From contig CAJAII010000056.1 of assembly GCA_903939755.1 (NCBI GenBank), positions 1-64,000 on the forward strand: a stretch of 64,000 bases of DNA, in the 5' to 3' direction. Each line of letters begins with the position of its first letter. Positions within the stretch are counted from its first letter, which is position 1. Origin of the DNA: an uncultured Flavobacteriales bacterium. Its GTDB lineage: Bacteria > Bacteroidota > Bacteroidia > Flavobacteriales_D > Crocinitomicaceae. The notes under the pieces are model-generated. The model was not told where the DNA came from. It searched no databases and saw nothing but the letters and a program-made list of their open reading frames with translations. Below, piece by piece: positions 17,495 to 25,796 of the stretch. Position numbers and translations under genes: made by a program.

Positions 17495-17680
17495 AAACCA
17501 TGAACTGCGCAGCAGTTTGGGTATTATGCTTGGACTGAGCCAAAGACCGGGTTCATGAAATACTCCCAGAGGGATCAAAAATAGAAAAGCCCAAACTATG
17601 CGTAGCATAGTGGACTCAATGCTTGGAATGAGCCAAGGACCGGGTTCATGAAATACTCCCAGAGGGAGCACAAAAGAATC
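17495..17680 (+). repeat. Two tandem 93-bp units carrying the tRNA-Lys 3' half with T-loop insertions and variable hairpins
   Basis: Core segments 17528-17574 and 17621-17667 match at 45 of 47 positions. Their ends copy the tRNA-Lys T-arm and acceptor 3' strand: GGGTTC, GAA and TCCCAGAGGGA occur in the same order as in the tRNA but with AT and ATAC inserted in the T-loop. The second unit also matches the tRNA trailer (17657-17678 against 17396-17417, one mismatch). In front of each core is a perfect hairpin with different sequence: AACTGC/GCAGTT at 17503-17517 and ACTATGC/GCATAGT at 17595-17611, with loops GCA and GTA. An antisense frame crossing both units (17468-17698) is probably accidental. 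Confidence 0.85.
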
Positions 17681-17855
17681 ACAAACATACTTAAACATTA
17701 TTTACTATCTTTAACTCTTATTACCTTTTAACACTGCTATGTTCGCCCAAACATATAAAAATATTTTACCAATGGGCATTAGAAAAAGAAATGGGAATAT
17801 TAGCTATGAAAAGCTTTTCCTGGAATCCTTCCAATGGAATTCGAAACTAAAAATA

Positions 17856-18878
17856 ATGAAAAGCAAAATTATTTTAATGATGTTATTTGGATTGACAATT
17901 AACATGGCATATTCCCAAAACAAAAAAAAGCAGATAGAGATATTGAACAACAGAGTTGATAGTTTGAATAGTATTTTGGTTTTAGAAAGAAATACTTATA
18001 TCCAGAAAGAAATTGAAAGTGTGAATCAACTTTCAACTCTTCAAAAACAATTAGAAAGTTTAAACACCTCGCTAACTAAATCCAAAGAAGAACTTTCTAA
18101 AAAGGAAATCGAATTAAAAAATTCTAATCAGGAGTTAATGAATAAATTAATGGAGATAAAGGTTCTGGAAAGTCAAGTGAACGAGTTAAATGGGAAACTT
18201 GAACAATTTTCATTGAATTCAAAAATTGAAATAATAGATGCACCGAGTTTTTCAATTTCAAATTCTGAAATAATAAAAATAACAGATAGTAAAATGATAG
18301 ATCCTTGCCCGATAGACGAGATGATGCTGCATGAAGATGGTATATGTGTTAAGAATGTTACAAAAATCACATATTTTAGAAAGGGTAACGCAATAAGATT
18401 TTTTGCATGTGTAGGATATGCTTTTCTTGGCAGGCGTACATCTATAGGACATAGTGGTTTTGTATTGGCTGAATATAAAAATTCGAAATGGATATTTATT
18501 GATTTCTTGCAAGTTCAGTATGATAAAAATGATGCCGAATCACTTGAAATACAAAATCAATATATTTTAGGAATCAACTCATTTGCTTATGAAGGCACCT
18601 ATGATTTTCATATTGGTGGCGGAGATCATTCTTCTGGCACTTATATAGTTGGCTTTATTGACGATAAAATTTCTCTTTTATTAGAAGAGTTATCAGGGGA
18701 AAATAATGGTCTCGGCGGGGGAGGTTATGATAAACCACTAATTGCCTGGTATTATAATTACAAGCCATTACCATCTAACAATCAGGTATTTAATTTAGAG
18801 AGAAAATTTTATAATCTAGATAAGCCTGTAAAGAAAAAGATCTTGAAGTACAATCCTAAATCAATGAAATTCGAATGA
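17856..18878 (+). CDS. Secreted coiled-coil protein, paralogue 1
   Basis: Not a recognised family. I chose the ATG at 17856 (340 residues) because it places a signal peptide (MKSKIILMMLFGLTINMAYSQ region, about 1-20) at the N-terminus; an upstream in-frame ATG at 17739 would bury it. Residues about 21-130 are a coiled coil rich in Leu, Glu, Asn and Lys, opening with NKKKQIEILNNRVDSLN. The C-terminal 200 residues form an unknown globular domain with a glycine-rich IGGGDHSSG and LGGGGYDKPLIAWYY. It overlaps the next gene by four bases, and that gene shares its N-terminal architecture. The pair lies directly after the tRNA-Lys repeat array. Confidence 0.68.
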   Translation: MKSKIILMMLFGLTINMAYSQNKKKQIEILNNRVDSLNSILVLERNTYIQKEIESVNQLSTLQKQLESLNTSLTKSKEELSKKEIELKNSNQELMNKLMEIKVLESQVNELNGKLEQFSLNSKIEIIDAPSFSISNSEIIKITDSKMIDPCPIDEMMLHEDGICVKNVTKITYFRKGNAIRFFACVGYAFLGRRTSIGHSGFVLAEYKNSKWIFIDFLQVQYDKNDAESLEIQNQYILGINSFAYEGTYDFHIGGGDHSSGTYIVGFIDDKISLLLEELSGENNGLGGGGYDKPLIAWYYNYKPLPSNNQVFNLERKFYNLDKPVKKKILKYNPKSMKFE

Positions 18879-19795
18879 AAAAATTCCTTTGTCTGTTTTC
18901 TTTTAGTATCAAAAACATTCTTGCTTTTACCTTTATGATTATAGGTATAGCTTCATTCTCTCAATCAAAAAAAAAGCAGATAGAGATATTAAACAACAGA
19001 GTTGATAGTTTAATTTATATAGTTAATGCAAACAGATATGAAATTGATAGTTTAAATAAAATTGTAGATGCAAACAATTATAGTATAATTGAGAACAATA
19101 CAAAAATATTAAATAATGAAAACGAAATAGAAAAATTAAATACTATTATTAACCAATTAAACTCCGAACATTCAATTACCCAAGAGATATTAGCTATTAA
19201 GGATAAAGAATTACAAACAAGTATAAATGAAATATCAGTTCTTAGAAGATATTTACAAAACATTACAGATTCTATTGCTCAGATTAACACTAATAAAAAA
19301 ATAGATACATTATTTTGGCAATTAACGGATGTAACTTGGAATCAAATGGAATTTGATTTAAAACTTCTAATACCAACAGCACAGTTTGAATCGCCAATTA
19401 ATAATATTTTAGTTTCTAAGGATAAAAAAATAAAGATTTTTTTCGAACATAATGAAACGTTTTGGTCAGATGAATATGAAGGTAATCCATTGTTTTATAA
19501 AGTAAAAAATGCAATTGATTATTATTCAAAAGGATTAAATAAAGTAAAAATTGAAAATGTTTCTGATGGTTTTGTTATAAGTGGAGAAAATGCTTCTAAA
19601 GAGTTAATTTTTGTAAAAGGATTTTATACAGAACTATCAAGTATGCAGGGAAGAGAATACGGCACCCCAATGTGGTTATGGTCTAACACAGTAGTGCTTA
19701 AAATTGTTATGAATCAAGCAGATATTGCTGATTTTGATTATATCTGTGATTTAGTAAATAAAGGTTTTACTATTCATTCTATTTCACAGAAATAA
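18875..19795 (+). CDS. Secreted coiled-coil protein, paralogue 2
   Basis: A 306-residue protein with a signal or anchor segment (about 10-30), then SKKKQIEILNNRVDSL, nearly identical to the upstream protein at amino-acid and DNA level (about 17921-17965 against 18966-19011). A long Asn/Ile/Leu/Glu coiled coil extends to about residue 130. The C-terminal domain (about 140-306) is unrelated by eye to that of paralogue 1 and is not recognised. ATGA overlap with the upstream gene shows they are co-translated. Shared leader plus different ends suggests duplication followed by domain replacement. Both genes look more AT-rich than their neighbours. Confidence 0.68.
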   Translation: MKKFLCLFSFSIKNILAFTFMIIGIASFSQSKKKQIEILNNRVDSLIYIVNANRYEIDSLNKIVDANNYSIIENNTKILNNENEIEKLNTIINQLNSEHSITQEILAIKDKELQTSINEISVLRRYLQNITDSIAQINTNKKIDTLFWQLTDVTWNQMEFDLKLLIPTAQFESPINNILVSKDKKIKIFFEHNETFWSDEYEGNPLFYKVKNAIDYYSKGLNKVKIENVSDGFVISGENASKELIFVKGFYTELSSMQGREYGTPMWLWSNTVVLKIVMNQADIADFDYICDLVNKGFTIHSISQK

Positions 19796-20091
19796 ATTAG
19801 TATTATTCCAATTTTAAACTAAAATTCAATAATACAGCTAATAAAAAAATTGACAGTATTCAAAACTAAAGCCATTCTCAATGATCCTAATCTTCGAGAT
19901 TATGAATGGGAAATGAATACTTGATACTACAAATGAAAATTATCAATCCCCAATTATATTATTGAAAAAACTAGCCATTAATAATCATCAGAACACCTTC
20001 CCAAGTATTTTTTCGTGAAAGCGTGCGCTAAATAGTTAATAATCTTTGTAACTTTCACTCCAATACTCATGTAATTACTATTTAAAAGAAA

Positions 20092-20850
20092 ATGTTTGTT
20101 TTCATTGACAGGTACAAACTAGGCATTCTCACTGCATTCGCGGTGTACATTGGCTTTTTCATGTACCTTGAAATGCAAACTTACACCCGTTATTTTCCAA
20201 TTATTCCTTTTAATGATGAACCCTTACTTGAATTACAAAAGGAGGAATTATTACTAACACCAGAACAAATTCAGATACAGCAAGATTTAAATTCGGGTGA
20301 CTTAAAAAATATTTCGCGCGACATGAACGATACGCGACAACGCTCCAATGAAAATTGGCAGGAGAATATGTCCGCGAGTGAAATCGAACAATCCATCAAG
20401 GACTTCGAAAAGAGCCTATACGAAGCGGAAGGTGGTGAAACAAAAAGAGAAACGATTCTCAAGGAAATGAAAGATCGTAATGATAAAGTAACTAATCCTA
20501 AAGTAAATCCAAAAAATAACAACGGTAGTAATGGCGGACCAACCGTGTATGCAGGAAATGTGATGGTGAATTGGTCATTAGCGAAACGAACCGCTTATCA
20601 AAACAATAACTGGTTCGTTCGAAATCCGGGCTATACGTGTGGAACAGGTTCTTCTGGGAAGGTGACGGTACAAATTAAAGTGAATCAAAATGGAAATGTT
20701 ATTGAAGCGGTGGTAACATCTTCTTCGAATGCCAATGCCTGCATGACGCAACAAGCCTTGAAATATGCAAAACTGTCTCGTTTTAATTTTTCCAGCGCTG
20801 CTTCCGCAGCACAAATAGGAACAATCAGCTACACTTTCGTATCGCAGTAA
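20092..20850 (+). CDS. TonB-like energy transducer protein
   Basis: A 252-residue inner-membrane protein with one N-terminal membrane helix (about 8-27), a charged periplasmic linker with predicted helix (about 45-130) and a C-terminal domain (about 160-252). The latter holds GKVTVQIKVNQNGNVIEAVV, a pattern of the TonB C-terminal fold, followed by two helix/strand units ending IGTISYTF. No exbB/exbD neighbour is present. It could serve TonB-dependent receptors or be a TonB-box-less relative acting elsewhere. A TAATCTTTG near 20039-20047, close to the promoter consensus, may drive it. The 296 bases upstream (19796-20091) hold a small hairpin near 19888 and nothing else I can name. Confidence 0.66.
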   Translation: MFVFIDRYKLGILTAFAVYIGFFMYLEMQTYTRYFPIIPFNDEPLLELQKEELLLTPEQIQIQQDLNSGDLKNISRDMNDTRQRSNENWQENMSASEIEQSIKDFEKSLYEAEGGETKRETILKEMKDRNDKVTNPKVNPKNNNGSNGGPTVYAGNVMVNWSLAKRTAYQNNNWFVRNPGYTCGTGSSGKVTVQIKVNQNGNVIEAVVTSSSNANACMTQQALKYAKLSRFNFSSAASAAQIGTISYTFVSQ

Positions 20851-20883
20851 CTTAGTAGAAGTAATTCTATTAATTGCTAGATT

Positions 20884-22200
20884 TTATCCAATGATTTCTC
20901 CGTACAAGTCGTAATGATCAGCACTTGTTATTTGAATTTGAGCAAAATCACCAATTCGAATAAAATTATCAGCTGTTTTCTTCACCAATACCTCATTATC
21001 CACTTCGGGAGAGTCAAACTCAGTTCTACCAATAAAATAATCGCCTTCTACACGATCAAATAGAACGGAAAATATTTTCCCCACCTTTAACTGATTCAAT
21101 TCGTAGCTGATTCCAGCTTGCAAATCCATAATGGCATCCGCACGTTCTTTTTTAACCTTAGCGGGCACATCATCTTCAAAAGCATATGCCGCCGTATTTT
21201 CTTCATGAGAATAGGTAAATATGCCTAAGCGATCAAATTTACTGCGTTGCACCCAATCATACATTTCTTGGAAATCAGCTTCTGTTTCTCCTGGATAACC
21301 TGCAATCAGCGTAGTTCTTATTGCTATACCAGGAACCTTTTCACGAATTGCAGCAATCAACTCTTCCGTTTTCTCTCTTGTGGTGCCTCTTTTCATCGCT
21401 TGCAACATACGCGTAGAACCATGCTGCAAAGGCATATCCAAATAATTACAAATATTCTCCTTCTCCCTCATAACATCCAATACCTCCATCGGAAAACCAC
21501 TAGGAAAAGCATAATGCAAACGGATCCAAGCGATGCCTTCTACTTCAGATAACTGTCGTAACAGATCAGCCAATGCCCGCTTTTTGTATAAATCTAAGCC
21601 ATAATACGTTAAATCTTGAGCGATTAACATTAATTCCTTCACCCCTTTTGCCGCCAATGATTTAGCTTGAATAATCAGATCCTCAATAGGAGTTGAAAGA
21701 TGCTTTCCCCTCATAATTGGTATCGCACAAAAAGTACAAGGACGATCACAACCTTCCGCAATTTTAAAGTAAGCGTAATGAGAAGGAGTAGTTAACAATC
21801 GTTCCCCGACCAACTCGTGTTTATAATCCGCTTTTAATGTTTTTAATAAGCGAGGTAAATCCCGCGTACCAAAATAAGCGTCGACTTCTGGAATTTCTTT
21901 TTCTAAATCATCCTTATAGCGTTGAGAAAGACAACCTGTAACATACACTTTGTCCACCAAGCCATCCTTTTTTGCTTCAACGTACCTAATGATGGTATCT
22001 ATTGATTCTTGCTTCGCATTATCTATAAAACCACAGGTATTGATAATTACAACAGAGGCATCATCGTCCATTGATTCATGTTCAACATCAAATTGATTGG
22101 CTTTCAATTGAGCCATTAGCACTTCGGAATCGTATATATTCTTTGAACATCCGAGCGTAACGACATTCACTTTGTTCTTCTTTAAGGTTTTTGTTTTCAT
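20884..22200 (-). CDS. rimO: Ribosomal protein uS12 methylthiotransferase RimO
   Basis: Radical SAM enzyme that adds a methylthio group to the conserved Asp of ribosomal protein S12. The N-terminal MTTase domain has the cluster Cys residues in GCSKN (Cys18) and NTCGF (about 55) plus a later GCLSQRY Cys. The radical SAM cluster motif CDRPCTFC is near 150-157. The C-terminal TRAM domain occupies about 375-438. SKNIYDSEVLM after the first Cys is typical of RimO rather than MiaB. Length 438 is normal. Starts at ATG. Confidence 0.95.
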   Translation of the reverse strand: MKTKTLKKNKVNVVTLGCSKNIYDSEVLMAQLKANQFDVEHESMDDDASVVIINTCGFIDNAKQESIDTIIRYVEAKKDGLVDKVYVTGCLSQRYKDDLEKEIPEVDAYFGTRDLPRLLKTLKADYKHELVGERLLTTPSHYAYFKIAEGCDRPCTFCAIPIMRGKHLSTPIEDLIIQAKSLAAKGVKELMLIAQDLTYYGLDLYKKRALADLLRQLSEVEGIAWIRLHYAFPSGFPMEVLDVMREKENICNYLDMPLQHGSTRMLQAMKRGTTREKTEELIAAIREKVPGIAIRTTLIAGYPGETEADFQEMYDWVQRSKFDRLGIFTYSHEENTAAYAFEDDVPAKVKKERADAIMDLQAGISYELNQLKVGKIFSVLFDRVEGDYFIGRTEFDSPEVDNEVLVKKTADNFIRIGDFAQIQITSADHYDLYGEIIG

Positions 22201-22215
22201 GTAATAATCTTAAGA

Positions 22216-22223
22216 CAAAGGTA
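22216..22223 (-). promoter_or_regulatory. Putative -7 box for rimO
   Basis: On the minus strand TACCTTTG fits TAnnTTTG and ends 15 bases before the rimO start codon. No good -33 box was found. Confidence 0.4.
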
Positions 22224-22295
22224 AGGCAAGCAAATGGAAAGAATTAATTTTTTTAAACAAAGGGAATTAAATAGTTATTTTAAACTTAATGGTAT

Positions 22296-22303
22296 TAATT
22301 TTG
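22296..22303 (+). promoter_or_regulatory. Putative -7 box for the lipoprotein-tlyA-bio unit
   Basis: TAATTTTG fits TAnnTTTG and lies 22 bases before the ATG at 22326. It would start a unit of five closely packed genes reaching 25787. Confidence 0.38.
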
Positions 22304-22325
22304 ACTTTTGAAAGAAAACACAACT

Positions 22326-22766
22326 ATGAGATTTATTATTCTACTTTCTTGTAGCCTATTTTTTGTTGGGTGTAAATGCCAAAAAAAAATAAGTGAACAA
22401 AAGAACCAAGCTAAAAACGATATGATTCTTACCGCTCACATTGCTAATCCCGTTGATTCATCCGACGCTATAAAAATAGAAGAGGCAAAAATTAACGGTC
22501 AAGTTTTGGAACTTAAAGTAAGTTATGGTGGTGGATGTGAAGTGCATGAATTTGACTTAATTGGAAGTTCAAACATCTCCAAGTCGCTCCCTCCTATTCG
22601 GTCCATACAATTAATTCACCGAGCACGTAAAGATGCGTGTAAAGCCCTTGTGATAAAAGACTTGAAATTTGACTTGTCATCTTTTGCCTATAAAAAAGAA
22701 AGTGGCAGTGCCATTTACCTTCAACTAGATGGATGGGAAGACAAATTATTATACATCTACCCATAA
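22326..22766 (+). CDS. Hypothetical lipoprotein
   Basis: A 146-residue protein starting at ATG 22326 with a short hydrophobic segment ending in the lipobox FVGC (Cys near residue 16), so probably lipid-anchored. The following region is Lys/Gln-rich, then a small beta-rich domain containing YGGGCEVHEFDL and ending in strands. The GGCxxHxF pattern occurs in uncharacterised Bacteroidota lipoproteins, but I assign no function. A TTG start at 22308 is less likely. It lies just upstream of the TlyA-like gene, four bases before its chosen start. Confidence 0.7.
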   Translation: MRFIILLSCSLFFVGCKCQKKISEQKNQAKNDMILTAHIANPVDSSDAIKIEEAKINGQVLELKVSYGGGCEVHEFDLIGSSNISKSLPPIRSIQLIHRARKDACKALVIKDLKFDLSSFAYKKESGSAIYLQLDGWEDKLLYIYP

Positions 22767-22770
22767 AAAT

Positions 22771-23508
22771 ATGGAAATTAGGTTAGACAAATTATTAGTT
22801 GATCGGAATTTGGTTCAAAACAGAACCATGGCAGAAGAAATTATTAGAAAATATGGCGTTATTGTTAACGGAAAACTTTTCAATAAAATTGGAAAGAAAT
22901 TTCCTGAAGATGCCGAAATCAAGTTGTTAATTTCCGATGAGCGATGGTCTTCCATTCATGCGCAAAAAATCATTGAAGGCCTTTCAAAATGGAAAATTAA
23001 TGTAAAAGGAACCTCTTGGTTAGAAATTGGAATTGATGCCTGTGCCGCTTCAGAAGTGTTGATAAGCGAAGGAGCAAAAAACACAATTTGTATTGTTGAA
23101 GAGTTCGCTCAAATAAAGGAACGATTTAAGGACAATAAAAAAATAAGCATAATCCAAAATGCATCAATAAGAACAATGAATGAGGGACAAATTCCCCTTC
23201 AAGTAGATGGGATGATCATTGATACCATGTCGCCATTAGAAGAGGTTTTACCATTTATTACAACCTTTTTGAAACCAAATGGTATGGCAATTTTGGTTAT
23301 TAAACCACAAATTGAACTTGACAAAACAAAATTAAATAAAGCGGGTACTAATGCTGAAAGCAAGCATTTTCCATTTTTAAAATTACAATGCATAGATTTA
23401 GGAGAAAGAAACCAACTGATTTATAAAGACTTCAAACTTTCGCCAATGCTAGGTGAACATTCCAATAAAGAATTTCTTGGCTTATTTTTCAAAAAAAGCA
23501 ATGAATGA
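22771..23508 (+). CDS. TlyA-like protein (S4 domain plus FtsJ-like domain)
   Basis: The N-terminal S4 RNA-binding domain (about 1-60: RLDKLLVDRNLVQNR, then GVIVNGK) is joined to a Rossmann-like domain as in TlyA/hemolysin A rRNA 2'-O-methyltransferases. The late motif LVIKPQIEL near residue 175-183 matches the family's LVKPQFE. The SAM-binding motif, normally DVGASTGGFT, is replaced by EIGIDACAASEV, which lacks the glycine-rich loop, and the DVSFISL motif reads DTMSPLEEV. The protein may therefore be a diverged or inactive relative. I start at ATG 22771 (245 residues). It overlaps bioD by four bases. Confidence 0.75.
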   Translation: MEIRLDKLLVDRNLVQNRTMAEEIIRKYGVIVNGKLFNKIGKKFPEDAEIKLLISDERWSSIHAQKIIEGLSKWKINVKGTSWLEIGIDACAASEVLISEGAKNTICIVEEFAQIKERFKDNKKISIIQNASIRTMNEGQIPLQVDGMIIDTMSPLEEVLPFITTFLKPNGMAILVIKPQIELDKTKLNKAGTNAESKHFPFLKLQCIDLGERNQLIYKDFKLSPMLGEHSNKEFLGLFFKKSNE

Positions 23509-24140
23509 GCAACAGCTACTTTATTACCGGAATAGGAACAGACGTAGGTAAAACCGTAGTTTCTTCCATATTGTGTGAATTACTACATGCCACTTATTGG
23601 AAACCAATTCAATCCGGAGATCTTCAAAACAGCGATAGTAAAAAGATACAGCAATGGTTAAATAACACTGTTGAAATCATACCTGAAGCCCACCTTTTTT
23701 CCGAAGCACTTTCGCCACACGTTGCTTCAAAAATAGATGGTGTATCAATAAATCCAGCCATGTTAAATTTACCAAAGACAGCTGGAAATCTTATTGTCGA
23801 AGGTGCCGGAGGATGGCTAGTACCAATTAATGAAGCTGGTATTACATTTGCTGACTTAGCAGAACAATGGAATATTCCCATAATTTTAGTTTCAAGACAC
23901 TATTTGGGGAGTATTAATCATACGCTATTATCAATCGAATCTATTCAATCGCGTAATGTGAACATACATGGGATTATTTATGTGGGAGAACCATTACCTG
24001 ATACTTGCGAAATCATTGAAAAAATAACTGGTGTAAAAACACTTTTCACGGTTCCTATATTCGATAAGGTCGATAAGGAAACCATAAAATTATTTGTAAA
24101 TGAATTAGTTAAAAACGGGACGCTAAAATCACTCATCTAA
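23505..24140 (+). CDS. bioD: Dethiobiotin synthetase
   Basis: ATP-dependent closure of the ureido ring, the penultimate step of biotin synthesis. P-loop GIGTDVGKT at residues 9-17; WKPIQSGD near 31-38 is the substrate Lys motif; VEGAGGWLVP near 102-111 is characteristic. Length 211 is normal. It overlaps the TlyA-like gene upstream (ATGA) and bioA downstream (TAATG), so it is tightly coupled. bioB, bioC and bioF are not in the window. Confidence 0.94.
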   Translation: MSNSYFITGIGTDVGKTVVSSILCELLHATYWKPIQSGDLQNSDSKKIQQWLNNTVEIIPEAHLFSEALSPHVASKIDGVSINPAMLNLPKTAGNLIVEGAGGWLVPINEAGITFADLAEQWNIPIILVSRHYLGSINHTLLSIESIQSRNVNIHGIIYVGEPLPDTCEIIEKITGVKTLFTVPIFDKVDKETIKLFVNELVKNGTLKSLI

Positions 24141-25432
24141 TGTCGTATTTACAAAAAGACCTTACTTATGTTTGGCACCCTTTTACACAAGCCCAAACGG
24201 CGCCTGACCCTATTGTGGTGCTGCGGGCAAAGGATGCAACATTGTATACTGAAAGTCATGGGGAATTACTGGATTGTAATTCATCGTGGTGGGTCAATAC
24301 TCACGGACACTCCAACGAGCAAATAGTTAACGCAATAATTGAACAAGCCAGCACGCTTGATCATTGTATTTTTGCGGGCGCCACCCATCCAAAAGCGATA
24401 GAAGTATCCGAGCGAATCATTGATAAATTAGGCGCTCCATTTCAAAAAGTTTTTTTTTCGGATAATGGTTCAACAGCTGTTGAAGTCGCTATCAAAATGG
24501 CAATCCAATATTGGAAAAATAATAATCAGCCGAAAACAAACTTTTTAGCATTGGATGGCGCCTACCATGGGGACACATTCGGAGCAATGTCACTTGGTCA
24601 ACGAGGCTATTTTAATGAGCCCTTTGAAAAGTTGTTTTTCGATGTGGATTTTCTTGACTTTCCAACTGATTTAAATTATAAAGCTATTTTGGAAAATGCG
24701 GAGGTATTAATGTCCTCCAATACTTATGCAGCAATAATTCTTGAACCACTCATCCAAGGATCAGCTGGAATGCGTGTATATTCAATCGAGTTTCTTGAAG
24801 CACTCGTAGAAATAGCAAAGAAAAATAATGTCATCGTAATATTTGACGAAGTTATGACCGCCTTTGGGCGAACAGGAAAGTTATTCGCTTTCGAACACAC
24901 AACCGTTAAACCAGATATTATTTGCCTATCAAAAGGATTAACAGGCGGCGTTTTACCTTTAGGCTTGACAGTCAGCACGCAAAAAATTTACGATGCTTTC
25001 TTAGCTGAAGACAAAACAAAAGCTTTATTACATGGACATAGTTTTACTGGAAATGCCATTTCCTGTGCAGTTGCCTGTGCGAGTTTAGACCTATTTAATC
25101 AAGCAGCTACTTGGGAGAAAATATTAAAAATCACAGAGCGAAACATTGATTTTGTCAAGAAACATAAAAATGTTAAAGGCATATCTCCATTGAATGGACT
25201 TCGCTCATTTGGAACTATTTTAGCAATCGATCTTCAGGTTAATGATGGGCAAAATGACTATTTTTCTTCAATAAGTTCCGAAATTACCCCCTATTTCATC
25301 CAAAAAGGGCTTTTAATTAGGCCTTTGGGAAATACCATCTTTATCAATCCACCGTATTGTTTGACAGAAGCCGAACAAAACACTATTTTTGCAACTTTAT
25401 TATCTTTTCTTAAAGACAAATATGACCATTGA
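24140..25432 (+). CDS. bioA: Adenosylmethionine-8-amino-7-oxononanoate aminotransferase
   Basis: PLP-dependent class III aminotransferase that makes 7,8-diaminopelargonate for biotin synthesis. Visible features are VWHPFTQ at the N-terminus, SWWVNTHGH near 48-56, the FSDNGSTAVE motif near 110, DEVMTAFGRTG near 235-246, and LSKGLTGG with the PLP-binding Lys near residue 265. The 430-residue length fits. It immediately follows bioD, and its 3' end overlaps the next small gene by 11 bases. Confidence 0.95.
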   Translation: MSYLQKDLTYVWHPFTQAQTAPDPIVVLRAKDATLYTESHGELLDCNSSWWVNTHGHSNEQIVNAIIEQASTLDHCIFAGATHPKAIEVSERIIDKLGAPFQKVFFSDNGSTAVEVAIKMAIQYWKNNNQPKTNFLALDGAYHGDTFGAMSLGQRGYFNEPFEKLFFDVDFLDFPTDLNYKAILENAEVLMSSNTYAAIILEPLIQGSAGMRVYSIEFLEALVEIAKKNNVIVIFDEVMTAFGRTGKLFAFEHTTVKPDIICLSKGLTGGVLPLGLTVSTQKIYDAFLAEDKTKALLHGHSFTGNAISCAVACASLDLFNQAATWEKILKITERNIDFVKKHKNVKGISPLNGLRSFGTILAIDLQVNDGQNDYFSSISSEITPYFIQKGLLIRPLGNTIFINPPYCLTEAEQNTIFATLLSFLKDKYDH

Positions 25433-25787
25433 TCAGTTATTTAGAGGTATTACAGATATAGAATTTCAATACAAAAGATTCATAAAAACAAAGGAATTTG
25501 ATGATGAGTCATTAATCCGATTCGATATTATTTCAGCAGAAATATGCCAACAAATCATCAGTATGTCTTTAAGTGATATCATCACAAGTGAAGCGAAAGC
25601 AATAGGTAGAATTGATATTAACTACACGCCCTCGTTTGGTCTTGGGAGAAGAATAATAAACGCCCTCACATTTGGATATTCGATTAAAAAATACATCAAG
25701 AGAGAACGACTTGCCTATTTATATAAAGAAATCAATGCGCGACATCGCTTATTTCAATTGGTTGAATTACACTTGAAAGAAGAATAA
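25422..25787 (+). CDS. Hypothetical protein
   Basis: A 121-residue protein starting at ATG 25422, 11 bases inside the end of bioA. It is largely helical and charged, with no signal peptide, and has a central segment FGLGRRIINALTFGYSIKKYIKRER that is somewhat hydrophobic. I do not recognise the family. Its tight coupling to bioA suggests shared expression only; a role in biotin synthesis is not indicated. It converges on the CotH-family gene with nine bases between. Confidence 0.6.
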   Translation: MTIDQLFRGITDIEFQYKRFIKTKEFDDESLIRFDIISAEICQQIISMSLSDIITSEAKAIGRIDINYTPSFGLGRRIINALTFGYSIKKYIKRERLAYLYKEINARHRLFQLVELHLKEE

Positions 25788-25796
25788 TACATTTCC

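Noticed and set aside
17292-17558. Forward frame through tRNA-Lys
   Set aside because: It overlaps the tRNA, its terminator and the first repeat unit; such frames over tRNAs are a common artefact.
17468-17698. Antisense frame of 76 codons with a repeated PLGVFHEPG motif
   Set aside because: It is explained by the 93-bp tandem repeat (a multiple of three) read on the opposite strand; no promoter or homology supports it.
17739-17855. Longer N-terminus for the first coiled-coil gene
   Set aside because: It would place a clear signal peptide about 40 residues inside the protein; the ATG at 17856 gives a normal exported protein matching its paralogue.
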